Shown: piece after piece, positions 9,198-18,497 of the stretch
Layout of the letters: every line of letters starts with the position of its first letter
How positions within the stretch are numbered: position 1 is the first letter of the stretch
Origin: Afipia sp.
GTDB lineage: Bacteria > Pseudomonadota > Alphaproteobacteria > Rhizobiales > Xanthobacteraceae
Direction: 5' to 3'
DNA length: 64,000 nucleotides
Assembly (NCBI GenBank): GCA_017308595.1
Contig: JAFKER010000009.1
Span: 1 to 64,000, forward strand
The notes under the pieces: generated by a model
Told to the model about the DNA's origin: nothing
Seen by the model: the letters and a program-made list of their open reading frames with translations, nothing else
Database searches by the model: none
Position numbers and translations under genes: made by a program

Positions 9198-9620
9198 TCT
9201 CGTGTTCCTTCCCTATCGTCACCGTTCCTTTTGGGATTCGACGAAATCGAGCGTGCGCTCGATCGCGTCGTGAAAGGCGCAGACGGTTATCCTCCTTACA
9301 ACATCGAACGGTGCGGCCGTGACGAAGGCCAACCCGAACGTCTGCGGATCACGCTGGCGGTCGCCGGTTTTACCCGCGATCAACTCGATGTAACCACTGA
9401 GGAAAACCAGCTCGTGATCCGGGGCCGCCAGCAGGACGACAAGACCCGGCAGTACATCCACCGCGGCATCGCCGCACGCCACTTCCAGCGCACCTTTGTG
9501 CTGGCGGACGGGATGTATGTCATCGGCGCAGATCTGAAGAACGGCCTGCTGTCGATCGATCTGGCTCGTCCCGAGCCTGAACGGGTCGTTAAGACGATAG
9601 CCATCAATGAACACGAATAA
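9195..9620 (+). CDS. Small heat-shock protein, Hsp20/alpha-crystallin family (IbpA-like)
   Basis: A 141-residue holdase chaperone that binds unfolding proteins. N-terminus PFLLGFDEIERALDRV and the alpha-crystallin domain (about residues 35-130) with RGIAARHFQRTF and the NGLLSIDL strand are typical of rhizobial class A Hsp20s. ATG 9195 is preferred over TTG 9189 because AGGA at 9183-9186 is then eight bases upstream. It is followed by a DUF1150 gene, a pairing seen across this order. Control is likely by both RpoH and the leader thermometer. Confidence 0.94.
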   Translation: MSRVPSLSSPFLLGFDEIERALDRVVKGADGYPPYNIERCGRDEGQPERLRITLAVAGFTRDQLDVTTEENQLVIRGRQQDDKTRQYIHRGIAARHFQRTFVLADGMYVIGADLKNGLLSIDLARPEPERVVKTIAINEHE

Positions 9621-9670
9621 TGGAACGAGTAGCGGACTCGACCGCTTAACACCTGCAAGGAGTCGAGACC

Positions 9671-9934
9671 ATGACTGAAGGTAGTGTCATCTTCGAACCC
9701 GCCGTCTCACTGGAGGCGCTGGCAACCCTGGGCGAAGGCCACATCGCCTACGTCAAACAGATTCGCTCGGAAGACGTGCCGGGACTTTTCCCGCAGGCGC
9801 CGCAGATCGCGCCGGGCCTGAAGCTGTTTGCGCTTCATGCCGCCGACGGCACGCCGATCATGCTGACCGACAGCCGCGAGGCGGCGATCGCGAATGCGTG
9901 GAGCAACGAACTAGAAACCGTCAGCGTTCACTGA
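9671..9934 (+). CDS. DUF1150 family protein
   Basis: An 87-residue soluble protein of a conserved alphaproteobacterial family of unknown function. The central AYVKQIRSEDV and GLKLFALHAADGTPIMLTD segments are the recognisable parts. It lies 50 bases after hsp20 with its own ribosome-binding site (AAGGAG at 9657-9662) and probably shares the heat-shock transcript, suggesting a stress-linked role that is not established. Confidence 0.85.
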   Translation: MTEGSVIFEPAVSLEALATLGEGHIAYVKQIRSEDVPGLFPQAPQIAPGLKLFALHAADGTPIMLTDSREAAIANAWSNELETVSVH

Positions 9935-10020
9935 GCAGGCCGTACGCCGCGCAGTGATGCAACGACCGGATATGAAGCGGCGGCGCGGCGAGCGCTGCCG
10001 CTTTTGTTTTACGCCGATTG

Positions 10021-10112
10021 TCATCATGCGCAGGCTTGACCCGCGCATCTATCGCTCTTCTTAAGATGAATTTCTGAGGAGATGGATTGCCGGGTCAGGC
10101 CCGGCAATGACG
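10021..10112. repeat. Intergenic palindromic element R1 (class A)
   Basis: Left arm around 10021-10053 (ATGCG...GCTTGACCCGCGCAT) and right arm 10082-10112 (ATGGATTGCCGGGTCAGGCCCGGCAATGACG). The right arm is itself a palindrome. Same architecture as the element at 35204-35279. It lies between convergent DUF1150 and ptsN. Confidence 0.75.
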
Positions 10113-10117
10113 CTCCA

Positions 10118-10579
10118 TTAGGCCGCTGTCGCAGGCGGCAGCGCGAGCACTGAATACAGTGCCTCCGCATCCTTCGACGCGCGGAGCTTCTTGGCGATCT
10201 CTTGGTCGCGCAAGAGACGCGCGATGCGCGCCAGCGCCTTCAGATGATCCGCACCGGCACCTTCCGGTGCCAGCAGCAAGAACACCAGATCAACCGGCTG
10301 GCCATCCATCGCCTCGAAATCAATCGGGCGATCGAGCCGCGCGAACAGGCCGGACAGCTTGTCGAGTTTCGGCAGCTTGCCGTGCGGAATCGCCACGCCA
10401 TAGCCGACGGCCGTCGTCCCCAGCTTTTCGCGCTGAAGAAGCACCTCGAAAATCGAGCGTTCGTTCTGTCCGGTCAGAACGGCAGCGCGCGCCGCGAGCT
10501 CCTGAAGCGCCTGCTTCTTGCTGTTGACCTTCAAAGCAGGAAGAATCGCCTCCGGTGCGACCAGATCGGTAATCGTCAT
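10118..10579 (-). CDS. ptsN: Nitrogen-PTS enzyme IIA (EIIA-Ntr)
   Basis: A 153-residue phosphocarrier that ends the PtsP-PtsO-PtsN phosphorelay, which tunes potassium transport, nitrogen metabolism and polymer storage. The phospho-accepting His is at about residue 66 in GVAIPHGKLP. It is the last gene of the lptC-lptA-lptB-rpoN-hpf-ptsN block, a classic order in proteobacteria, 139 bases after hpf. Confidence 0.96.
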   Translation of the reverse strand: MTITDLVAPEAILPALKVNSKKQALQELAARAAVLTGQNERSIFEVLLQREKLGTTAVGYGVAIPHGKLPKLDKLSGLFARLDRPIDFEAMDGQPVDLVFLLLAPEGAGADHLKALARIARLLRDQEIAKKLRASKDAEALYSVLALPPATAA

Positions 10580-10718
10580 GGAACGTTCCGAGGATAAGTT
10601 AAGCTGTTGGTGGACTTGTTAAATCGGTCTCTCACCGGGTGACGTCAAGGGCTCCTCGCGCCAACCATGGCCCGCGTCCCTGAAAGGCGGCGGACCATAG
10701 TTAGGCTTATTCAAGGCG

Positions 10719-11330
10719 TCAATGGCGAGCCGACTCGGCGATCGCCGGAGGATCCACCCAGCCCACATTCCCGTCCGGCCGGCGGTAGATGATATTCACC
10801 CGTCCGCTGCTGCCATGCTGGAACACCATGACCGGAGCGCCGGTCAGATCGAGTTCCATAACCGCCTCGCTCACCGAGTAGCGCTTCAATGAGGTGGTGG
10901 CTTCGGCGATGATCACGGGATTGAATTCGTTGACGTCATCTTCATGCGATGGCGCCTCGATCACATAGCTGGGCGCATCCAGGTCCACACCATTGAGATC
11001 GGACAACGCGGCGGTCGCTGCATAGGACTTGCGCGCGGACCGATCCTTCAAGCGGCTCTTGTAGCGGCGCAGGCGCTTCTCGATCAACAGCAGTGCCTGA
11101 TCGGCGCTGGCGTATGCGTCCGCAGCCATGGAATCCGCTTCAAGCGTGATTCCCGAATCCAGATGAAGCGCACAGTCGGTACGAAAACCAAAACCATCCT
11201 TACTGAGAGTGATGTGACCCGAGTAGTTGCCATCGAAGTACTTGCGCAGCACTTCGTCAGTGCGTTCGCTCACGCGATCGCGCAGGGCTTCACCGATGCT
11301 GATGCTTTTTCCAGAGACCCGGAGTGTCAT
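10719..11330 (-). CDS. hpf: Ribosome hibernation promoting factor, long form
   Basis: A 203-residue protein that dimerises 70S ribosomes into inactive 100S particles when growth stops. The N-terminal domain (TLRVSGKSISIGEALRDRV onward) is the ribosome-binding RaiA/HPF fold; a linker leads to the C-terminal dimerisation domain (ending GNVGWVDPP). The length is that of long HPF. ATG 11330 is preferred to GTG 11342 because GAGGAA then lies just upstream as ribosome-binding site. Located between rpoN and ptsN as usual. Confidence 0.94.
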   Translation of the reverse strand: MTLRVSGKSISIGEALRDRVSERTDEVLRKYFDGNYSGHITLSKDGFGFRTDCALHLDSGITLEADSMAADAYASADQALLLIEKRLRRYKSRLKDRSARKSYAATAALSDLNGVDLDAPSYVIEAPSHEDDVNEFNPVIIAEATTSLKRYSVSEAVMELDLTGAPVMVFQHGSSGRVNIIYRRPDGNVGWVDPPAIAESARH

Positions 11331-11399
11331 GTCTTTCCTCACTTGCTTCTTCGGACTTGCAGTTCGGATGAAGGAGCGTTCCGCTTCTTGAGGGCGCAG

Positions 11400-13034
11400 T
11401 CAAGCGGTAGCTGTGTCGCGGGACCTGTCGGCTGGAGAGGCTGACGTTAACGCAGTACCGAGCATGCTCTGCTTGTCGCGGCGGCGCTGCACGGACGAGG
11501 GAATACGCATGGCTTCACGATATTTTGCGACCGTGCGCCGGGCTATATCAATGCCATCCCCGCGCAATCGTTCCACGATAGTGTCGTCGGACAGAATCGC
11601 CGTAGGGTTCTCCGAATCGATAAGCTGTTTGATGCGGTGCCGCACAGCCTCTGCGGAATGCGCGTCACCACCATCCGCCGACGCGATCGAGGCGGTGAAG
11701 AAATATTTCAGTTCGAACGTACCGCGATTGGTCGCCATATATTTATTGGCGGTGACGCGGGATACCGTCGATTCATGCATCTGGATGGCATCCGCAACCG
11801 CCTTCAGATTAAGCGGGCGCAGATGCGCAACGCCCTGGGTAAAGAAGCCATCCTGCTGGCGGACGATTTCGGTCGCGACTTTCAGAATCGTCCGTGCGCG
11901 CTGATCGAGCGCCCGCACCAGCCATGTCGCATTCTGCAGGCAATCGGTGAAATAGGACTTGTCGCCATCCTTGCGGATGGTTTTCGACAACTGCGAATAG
12001 TACGTCTGATTGACCAGAACTTTCGGCAAGGTGTCGCTGTTGAGTTCGACATGCCAGCCGCCGTCCGGGCCGGGACGAACATAAACATCCGGGACCACGC
12101 TCTGTGCCTTGGCGGATCCGAACTTGAGACCCGGCTTCGGATTGAGATGACGGATTTCGCCGATCATATCGGCGATGTCTTCGTCATCGACGCCGCAGAT
12201 TTTTCTCAACGCCGCGATGTCGCGCTTCGCCAGCAGATCGAGGTTTTCGACCAGCGCCTGCATCGCAGGATCGTAGCGGTCGCGTTCTCGCAACTGAATG
12301 GCGAGACATTCGCTCAGGTTACGTGCGCAAACGCCGGGCGGATCGAACTTCTGCAGCACGGAAAGAACGGCTTCGACATCCTCACGCGAGGTGCCGAGTT
12401 TTTCATGCGCGTCGCCAAGGTCGGCAGGCACGTAGCCTGCTTCATCGACGAGGTCGATCAGATACTGTCCAATCATCCGCCGCACGGGATCGGAAAACGC
12501 AACGGCAAGCTGCTCGGCGAGATGATCGCTGAGGGTCGCCTCGGCCGCAACAAATGCCTCAAGATTGTAGTCGTCGTCGTTCGACGCGCCGCCGCCCCAT
12601 TCGGTGTAAGCCGTCGGCGCAGCATCCTGCGCATTGCGCGCCGCGGCGTCCGCCGGCTCCTCCGGAAACACGTTTTCCATGCCCGTATCGAGGGTCTGCT
12701 CGATCTCGCTGCGGCTGCCGAGATCCGGCGCCATCCACTCTTCGGCGCCAGCCTCGAAACCGTCACCCGTGCGTTCACCATCGGAGCCTGACGTGAACTC
12801 GGCATTGTCGGAGAAATCCCCGTCGCCATCGCCCTGGGCGACAGGCGGCTCGCCGTGATCCGGAGCCCCGTCCTGATTGGCGCGCTCCAGCAACGGGTTG
12901 CGCTCAAGCTCGTCCTCGACGAACGCAACCAGATCGAGATTCGACAATTGCAGCAGCTTGATCGCCTGCATCAGCTGCGGCGTCATCACCAGCGACTGCG
13001 ATTGACGGAACTCTAATCTTTGCGTCAGTGCCAT
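11400..13034 (-). CDS. rpoN: RNA polymerase sigma-54 factor
   Basis: A 544-residue sigma factor for nitrogen-related and other enhancer-dependent promoters. The glutamine-rich activator-interacting region I is at the start (SQSLVMTPQLMQAIKLLQLS), an acidic region II spans about residues 60-150, and the DNA-reading RpoN box ARRTVAKYREAMRIPSS is near the C-terminus. It lies 120 bases downstream of lptB. Region II carries a clear excess of Asp/Glu, as in other rhizobial RpoNs. Confidence 0.97.
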   Translation of the reverse strand: MALTQRLEFRQSQSLVMTPQLMQAIKLLQLSNLDLVAFVEDELERNPLLERANQDGAPDHGEPPVAQGDGDGDFSDNAEFTSGSDGERTGDGFEAGAEEWMAPDLGSRSEIEQTLDTGMENVFPEEPADAAARNAQDAAPTAYTEWGGGASNDDDYNLEAFVAAEATLSDHLAEQLAVAFSDPVRRMIGQYLIDLVDEAGYVPADLGDAHEKLGTSREDVEAVLSVLQKFDPPGVCARNLSECLAIQLRERDRYDPAMQALVENLDLLAKRDIAALRKICGVDDEDIADMIGEIRHLNPKPGLKFGSAKAQSVVPDVYVRPGPDGGWHVELNSDTLPKVLVNQTYYSQLSKTIRKDGDKSYFTDCLQNATWLVRALDQRARTILKVATEIVRQQDGFFTQGVAHLRPLNLKAVADAIQMHESTVSRVTANKYMATNRGTFELKYFFTASIASADGGDAHSAEAVRHRIKQLIDSENPTAILSDDTIVERLRGDGIDIARRTVAKYREAMRIPSSVQRRRDKQSMLGTALTSASPADRSRDTATA

Positions 13035-13154
13035 AAAAACAAGGTCCGGCCCGTAAATTGGTCCGATTCTTGCTTATACTTTTCCTGAGAGCTTGTACAC
13101 GGCTTGACGTTCTGAAAATGCAGGCTGCAGCCAAAGGCCGCCCATCAGGGTAAA

Positions 13155-14243
13155 TCAGAGCCGGAATTCTTCACCAAGGTAAAGTCGGCGCACGTCCGGA
13201 TCGTTGACGATCTCGTCCGGGGTGCCCTCGGTCAGAACCTCGCCCGCATAAACGATGTAGGCGCGATCGGTCAGGCCAAGCGTTTCGCGCACATTATGGT
13301 CGGTGATCAGGACGCCGATGCCGCGCTGGGTGAGGTGCCGCACAAGCTGCTGAATGTCGCCCACCGCAATCGGGTCGATACCGGCGAACGGTTCGTCGAG
13401 CAGCATGTAGCTCGGCCGAGACGCCAGCGCGCGGGCGATTTCGACGCGCCTCCGCTCGCCGCCGGACAACGCAATCGACGGCGACTTGCGCAGGCGGGTG
13501 ACGTTGAATTCCTCAAGGAGAGAGTCCAGTTCGCGTTCGCGCTTGCGCTTGTCGGGCTCGACCACTTCGAGGACCGCGCGGATGTTGTCTTCCACCGACA
13601 GGCCGCGAAAGATCGACGCTTCCTGCGGCAGATAGCCGATCCCGAGCCGCGCGCGCTGATACATCGGCAGTTGCGTGACATCATGACCGTCGAGTTCGAC
13701 GCGGCCGCGATCAGGCTTGATGAGCCCGGTGATCATGTAGAAGCAGGTGGTTTTACCAGCACCATTCGGCCCCAGAATGCCGACGGCTTCGCCGCGCCGA
13801 ACGTACAGGCTGACGCCGTGCACGATCTTGCGGGTGCCGAAACTCTTCTCGACGCCATGAATAGCAAGATAGCCGGCATGCTGCGTGCGCGGCGCGGCTG
13901 CGTGACCTGCAGTTGCGGCCCGGTTACGCGGCTGCTCCGGGACGGGATCGCGCGGCAGGTTGCGCGGAATCGGCGGCGCGTCATGAGTGAAGGTCGAGGA
14001 TTCGTTCGGCGCCAGAGGCGGCGGCTCGCGGGAGACCGCGGCCATCGCAGCCTCGCGCCGGACCGGCGCAGCATCACGCGATGCTGACAGCGGCTTCTCA
14101 CCGGCGGCCGGCTTGAAAATATCTCCCATCCGCGCAGCAAGGGATGTGATGTCCCCGCGCAGCCCCTCCTGATGCGAGCGCGCAAAGCCCTGACGCCCCC
14201 GCGCTGGGCCCTTACGACGAAAGATGCGCAGGAAATCCACCAT
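13155..14243 (-). CDS. lptB: LPS export ABC transporter ATPase LptB with long N-terminal extension
   Basis: Powers lipopolysaccharide extraction from the inner membrane with LptFG. The ATPase starts at about residue 125 and has Walker A GPNGAGKTT, signature LSGGERRRVEIARAL, Walker B MLLDEPFAGID and switch His TDHNV. Total length is 362 residues against about 240 for the Escherichia coli protein: residues 1-120 are a basic start (VDFLRIFRRKGP) followed by a Pro/Ala/Arg-rich, probably disordered stretch. Lies between lptA and rpoN. Confidence 0.95.
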   Translation of the reverse strand: MVDFLRIFRRKGPARGRQGFARSHQEGLRGDITSLAARMGDIFKPAAGEKPLSASRDAAPVRREAAMAAVSREPPPLAPNESSTFTHDAPPIPRNLPRDPVPEQPRNRAATAGHAAAPRTQHAGYLAIHGVEKSFGTRKIVHGVSLYVRRGEAVGILGPNGAGKTTCFYMITGLIKPDRGRVELDGHDVTQLPMYQRARLGIGYLPQEASIFRGLSVEDNIRAVLEVVEPDKRKRERELDSLLEEFNVTRLRKSPSIALSGGERRRVEIARALASRPSYMLLDEPFAGIDPIAVGDIQQLVRHLTQRGIGVLITDHNVRETLGLTDRAYIVYAGEVLTEGTPDEIVNDPDVRRLYLGEEFRL

Positions 14244-14352
14244 GCCGTTTCAGATCAGCCCCTGGAGCGTTGCCTGAGCATGATCGAGCCGAGGCATCTT
14301 GCCCACTCCAAAATGTTCAGGCGCCGGGTGATACAGGCACAATGCACCGGGT

Positions 14353-15069
14353 TCAACCGTTGCGCTTGCGCATATTTGGCAAGTCATTGAGCTTGAGGGG
14401 TTTTCCTGGCGCTCCGGGCGCGGATTGCGCCCCGCCGCCATTGCCGCCCTGCTGTGCGCTGCTCGGTGCGGCCTGGAACACGCCCTGCACGCGCCCGCTG
14501 TTTGATTCGACCCGCGAAACACCTGTCGTGAGATCGACCACCAGCCGGTCGCCGCGCAGCACGTTCTTGTCCTTTGTCAGCAGCACATTGCCGTGCATCG
14601 TGACCGTATTGGTGCGCATGTCGAATACGCCGCGATCGCCGGTAACCGTCGAATCCTTCTGCGTGACGGTGACGCCGCCCTGTGCCTCAAGCCGCTTGAT
14701 CGATGAACTGCCCGCCGGTCCCGGCGTCGCCGCCTTCATCGCGGATTTCTTGCCCGACTGATCGTTGTCGTAGAACACCACCAGCGTCTTGCAGAGCATG
14801 GTGGTGTCGCCCTGCACCACCTTCACATTGCCGCTGAACGTCGCGGCCTTATCCTTGTCGCGCATTTCAAGCGACGCGGCATCGATCTGAATCGGCTTGT
14901 CTCTGTTCTGCGAAAAACCCTGCATCGCGTTGGGCACGCCTGTCGCCGTGCTTTGCGCGCGCGCATCGTTCACCGCGAACAGGGCAATGGCGACAATCGC
15001 CACGGACAAAATCCGTAAAACGGTGAGAGCATTGGAAGACATACAAACCTTCATCATCCGAATCGTCAT
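14353..15069 (-). CDS. lptA: LPS transport periplasmic protein LptA (OstA-like)
   Basis: A 238-residue periplasmic bridge protein that shuttles LPS from LptC toward the outer membrane. A signal peptide (about residues 1-38, ending NDARAQ) precedes the OstA beta-jellyroll with DAASLEMRDKDKAATFSGNVKVVQG. The C-terminus is Gly/Pro-rich and low in complexity. Its ATG overlaps the lptC stop (15066-15069), so the two are co-translated. Confidence 0.92.
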   Translation of the reverse strand: MTIRMMKVCMSSNALTVLRILSVAIVAIALFAVNDARAQSTATGVPNAMQGFSQNRDKPIQIDAASLEMRDKDKAATFSGNVKVVQGDTTMLCKTLVVFYDNDQSGKKSAMKAATPGPAGSSSIKRLEAQGGVTVTQKDSTVTGDRGVFDMRTNTVTMHGNVLLTKDKNVLRGDRLVVDLTTGVSRVESNSGRVQGVFQAAPSSAQQGGNGGGAQSAPGAPGKPLKLNDLPNMRKRNG

Positions 15070-15800
15070 TTCGCCGCTGCATCCCGCGCAGGCGCCTGAT
15101 TGTCTGTTGATCCATCCCGCGGCGGCTGATCCGGAATCAGGATCATCGACACACCACCATCGAAGCGAACCAGCGCTCCGTTCTCCGTGATTCGAAGACG
15201 ATTTGCATCCAGCGTGCCGTTCAGCAGCTTCACTGCCACGGGCTGATCCGACGACACGGTGCCGCCGCCGAGATCAACCGTCGCCTGAGTCAATCGCGCC
15301 TCATAGCCCGTACTGGATTGCAGGAAGATATTGTCCTTCAGATCAAGCAGTTGGGTCTTGGTATCGAACAGCCCCGTCTTGGCGTCCATCGTGATACCGG
15401 TCTTGTCTTCCATCTGAACCTTGGCGCGCAATTCGTGCAGTTCGACGTTGTTCGGTTTGGTCACATCCTGCACGGCGGACTTGGCCCAGAGTTCATAGGG
15501 CCGCTGGTCCGGCGTGAAGCCGGCCAGATGCGGCGAGTCCATCGTGATCTTGGTGCCCGAAACGCCGAGCTTGCCGACATCGATGGGAAGCTTCGACAAA
15601 ATCCGGAACGGGTTGAACAGCGAAATACCGACGATCGTCAGCATCGCCGCAGCGACCATTACCGGCACGGCCAGGCGCATCTGGCGCACGCGGCGGCTGT
15701 GACGCCGCGCTTTCGCGTAGCGCGCGTCCGCAGCAGCCTGATAGCTCTGGCCCTGAACCGAATACACATCTGCTCCGAAGCGCCGGAAAGTTCCGGTCAT
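15066..15800 (-). CDS. lptC: LPS export protein LptC
   Basis: A 244-residue bitopic inner-membrane protein of the Lpt bridge. One membrane segment lies at about residues 42-62 (MRLAVPVMVAAAMLTIVGISL), preceded by a 40-residue basic cytoplasmic tail; the rest is a periplasmic jellyroll. It is longer than the Escherichia coli protein but normal for this order. First of the lptC-lptA-lptB set and overlaps lptA. Confidence 0.92.
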   Translation of the reverse strand: MTGTFRRFGADVYSVQGQSYQAAADARYAKARRHSRRVRQMRLAVPVMVAAAMLTIVGISLFNPFRILSKLPIDVGKLGVSGTKITMDSPHLAGFTPDQRPYELWAKSAVQDVTKPNNVELHELRAKVQMEDKTGITMDAKTGLFDTKTQLLDLKDNIFLQSSTGYEARLTQATVDLGGGTVSSDQPVAVKLLNGTLDANRLRITENGALVRFDGGVSMILIPDQPPRDGSTDNQAPARDAAAK

Positions 15801-15936
15801 TCTACCAAGGGCGCCGCCGTTTGCAGCCCGCCATTTGCCTCACCTGATCAGGAGTTTGGCAACGGGACCCTACAAGCACCCGGCAAAGAGCAAAAAAGTG
15901 ACCGAAACCGGGCAAACTTCACGGCAAATGGCCGAA

Positions 15937-16551
15937 TTATGAATGCGCGAAAATATCGTCGTTTTCCCAGCCCTGCAGGTCGAGCTTGGCCCGCGTTGGC
16001 AAAAACCTGAAGCAGGCTTCCGCCAGGGCCGCCCGGTTCTCCCGCGCCAGCATGGCGTCAAGCTTGTCGCGCAGCGCATGAAGATGCAGCACATCGGACG
16101 CGGCATAAGCGAGCTGCGGATCGGTCAGCGTTGCGGCGCCCCAGTCGCTGGATTGCTGCTGCTTCGACAGATCGACACCGAGCACCTCGCGCACGAGATC
16201 CTTCAATCCGTGGCGATCCGTATAGGTGCGTACCAGCCGCGATACGATCTTGGTGCAGTAAACCGGCTCCGGCATCACACCGAATGTGTGAAACAGCACC
16301 GCAAGATCAAACCGCGCGAAATGAAAGATCTTGGTGACCTTCGGATCGCCGAGCAGCTTTTTCAGGTTCGGCGCGTCGGTGTGGCCTGCGGGAATCTGCA
16401 CCACGTCGGCGGTGCCATCGCCATTGGAGAGCTGCACGACGCATAGCCGGTCGCGATGTGGATTGAGTCCCAGCGTCTCGGTGTCGATCGCCACCGATTG
16501 CGTATAGCGCGAAAGATCCGGCAGGTCGCCGCGATGCAGACGGATGGTCAT
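15937..16551 (-). CDS. RNase D-like 3'-5' exonuclease, catalytic domain only
   Basis: A 204-residue DEDDy exonuclease. Motif I is AIDTETLGLNP, motif II lies around FHFARFDLAVLFHTF, and motif III has the Tyr-x3-Asp pattern in AYAASDVLHLH. The HRDC RNA-binding domains of full-length RNase D (about 375 residues) are absent, so this is the short form common in alphaproteobacteria. It lies 136 bases upstream of lptC on the same strand. Probable role: trimming of tRNA or other small RNA 3' ends. Confidence 0.88.
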   Translation of the reverse strand: MTIRLHRGDLPDLSRYTQSVAIDTETLGLNPHRDRLCVVQLSNGDGTADVVQIPAGHTDAPNLKKLLGDPKVTKIFHFARFDLAVLFHTFGVMPEPVYCTKIVSRLVRTYTDRHGLKDLVREVLGVDLSKQQQSSDWGAATLTDPQLAYAASDVLHLHALRDKLDAMLARENRAALAEACFRFLPTRAKLDLQGWENDDIFAHS

Positions 16552-16639
16552 GGTCGATCAAAACCTTTGCAATGCTGATCGTTCGAATCGAGGGCCTAAA
16601 CTACCGCCCAAAATCCACGCCGACGAGAAAAAACAGGCT

Positions 16640-17029
16640 TCAGCGCCACAGGCCAAGCGCCGCCCACTTCGATTCAGGGATCACTTCACCGATCTTGTAG
16701 TTGAACGACAGCACCTTCATGTGGTCGGCTGACCCCTTGCAGGCGAAGGAGAAGGAATACCACCGCCCCTTGCTGCGGAAAGCGCCGCCCTTGCCGGTCA
16801 CGGTATCGCCGGCATGAACGGGATGCGAGATCACGTCGGTCTTGGCGCGGTCGGGATGATAGGGATTGGCGTCGCGGTCGATCCGGCTCATCGCTTCAAG
16901 ATCGCAGACCTGTTCGAGGCGCGTCTGCGGATCGAGCTTCTTGAGGCTGGCCGCGAATCGCGGGTCCATCGCCAAGGCGGATGTTACCGGCAACAGAACA
17001 GCGAGCAGGATAACGGCTGATTTTTTCAC
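16640..17029 (-). CDS. DUF930 domain protein, secreted
   Basis: A 129-residue protein with a signal peptide (KKSAVILLAVLLPVTSALA, residues 2-20) and a DUF930 core starting DPRFAASLKKLDPQTRLEQVCDLEA; family function unknown. The open frame continues upstream to 17149, but that part overlaps tRNA-Leu, so the GTG at 17027-17029 directly before the signal peptide is the credible start. Two Cys residues (in VCDLEA and FACKGS) could form a disulfide. Confidence 0.82.
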   Translation of the reverse strand: MKKSAVILLAVLLPVTSALAMDPRFAASLKKLDPQTRLEQVCDLEAMSRIDRDANPYHPDRAKTDVISHPVHAGDTVTGKGGAFRSKGRWYSFSFACKGSADHMKVLSFNYKIGEVIPESKWAALGLWR

Positions 17030-17107
17030 AAAAGCACCACTGGGGAAGATTGAGAGAGGGGTGCGCTGTCCGGAAATCCGGCCTCCGAAGGGAGGGCTTA
17101 AGATGGA

Positions 17108-17192
17108 TGGTGCCCAGGAAAGGACTCGAACCTTCACGCCTTGCAGCACAGGTACCTGAAACCTGCGTGTCTACCAATTCCACCACCTGGGC
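17108..17192 (-). tRNA. tRNA-Leu(CAG)
   Basis: Read on the minus strand: acceptor GCCCAGG/CCTGGGC, D arm with GGTGGAATTGGTAGACAC, anticodon stem CAGGT/ACCTG around loop TTCAGGT (anticodon CAG), a long class II variable arm (GCTGCAAGGCGT region), T-loop GTTCGAGTCC and an encoded CCA. Length 85 bases, normal for tRNA-Leu. Confidence 0.95.
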
Positions 17193-17380
17193 AGTGGAGG
17201 GGTTAGTAAGGACAGGCCGCACGCTTGTCAAATTGCACGGATGCCCCGATTCCGGAGTTTTGTCCGCTTTTTTGCAGCACGCCTGATGGCGGAATGGCCT
17301 ATACAGCGCGGGGATGATGGCGTATCGCGGAAATCGGCGCCGCCGCCGTCCCATCTCGTCCATTTGCGCAGGAATCACGC

Positions 17381-18349
17381 ATGTCAGCCCCCATCGATAC
17401 GCTCGTCACGGTCTTCGGAGGATCCGGTTTTCTCGGCCGGCACGTGATCCGGGAATTGGCCAAGCGCGACTATCGCATCCGCGTCGGCGTCCGCCGCCCG
17501 GAACTGGCCGGCCACCTTCAGCCATTGGGCCGGGTTGGTCAGATTCACGCCGTTCAGGCCAATGTCCGCTATCCGGCCTCGGTGCAGGCCGCCGCCAGCG
17601 GCGCCAGCGTTGTGATCAATCTTGTCGGGATTCTCGCCGCGAGCGGCGCGCAGACATTCGAGGCCGTTCAGGACAAGGGCGCGGAGACCGTGGCGCGCGT
17701 GGCGGCCGGCATCGGCGCGCGCATGGTGCATGCGTCGGCCATCGGCGCCGATGCAAATTCAACCTCGGACTATGCCCGGACCAAGGCCGCGGGCGAAGCC
17801 GCCGTGCTGGCTGCGGTCCCCTCGGCCACGATCGTCCGCCCCTCGGTGGTCTTCGGCCCGGAGGATCGGTTCACCAATCGCTTTGCGGGCCTCGCACGGC
17901 TCTCGCCGATGCTGCCTCTGATCGGCGGCGGCCTGACGAAACTACAGCCGGTCTATGCCGGTGACGTCGCCACCGCCATTGCGGACGCGGTCGATGGCAA
18001 GACGCAGGCAGGCGCGACGTACGAACTCGGCGGCCCCGAAGTAATGACCCTGCGGGAGATCATCGAAGACATTCTGAAGATCACCCAGCGTGACCGGGTG
18101 CTGGTGCCGCTGCCGTTCGGCCTCGCCAAACTGAAGGCGTTGTTCCTGCAGTTCGCGCCGGGCGACTTCAAGCTGACGCCGGATCAGGTCGAATTGCTGC
18201 GCACGGACAATGTGGTATCGGGGGCCGCGAAGGCCGTCGGCCTGACGCTGGAAGGTCTCGGCATCACGCCGGATTCGCTCGAAGCGGTGACACCGTCCTA
18301 TCTCTGGCGCTACCGCAAGACCGGACAATTCGCGCACAAGGACGCTTAA
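17381..18349 (+). CDS. Complex I NDUFA9-like NAD(P)-binding protein
   Basis: A 322-residue atypical short-chain dehydrogenase. The nucleotide-binding loop is VFGGSGFLGRHVIREL (about residues 10-25), and the active-site region has SAIGADANSTSDYARTKAAGE with Tyr and Lys in the usual order. Members of this family associate with respiratory complex I in mitochondria and alphaproteobacteria or act in quinone-related metabolism; the exact role here is inferred from family only. It stands alone and converges with uppP. Confidence 0.88.
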   Translation: MSAPIDTLVTVFGGSGFLGRHVIRELAKRDYRIRVGVRRPELAGHLQPLGRVGQIHAVQANVRYPASVQAAASGASVVINLVGILAASGAQTFEAVQDKGAETVARVAAGIGARMVHASAIGADANSTSDYARTKAAGEAAVLAAVPSATIVRPSVVFGPEDRFTNRFAGLARLSPMLPLIGGGLTKLQPVYAGDVATAIADAVDGKTQAGATYELGGPEVMTLREIIEDILKITQRDRVLVPLPFGLAKLKALFLQFAPGDFKLTPDQVELLRTDNVVSGAAKAVGLTLEGLGITPDSLEAVTPSYLWRYRKTGQFAHKDA

Positions 18350-18361
18350 GCAGCGGTTCCG

Positions 18362-18488
18362 GTCGTCCCGGCAAGCGAAGCGCAAGCCGAGACCCATAAC
18401 CACCGCACTCTCCGTTCAAGAGAATTGTGGGCAAGTCCTTACAACAATCATCGACAGGGATGATGGGTCCCGGCATTCGCCGGGACGA
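18362..18488. repeat. Intergenic palindromic element R6 (class C)
   Basis: Left arm GGTCGTCCCGGCAAGCGAAG begins at 18361 and right arm GGGTCCCGGCATTCGCCGGGACGA ends at 18488; the outer CGTCCCGGC / GCCGGGACG parts are complementary. It fills the gap between convergent genes. Confidence 0.65.
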
Positions 18489-18497
18489 TGCTCGTTG

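Noticed and set aside
17030-17149. Upstream extension of the DUF930 gene
   Set aside because: It would run into tRNA-Leu; the signal peptide begins at the GTG at 17027-17029.
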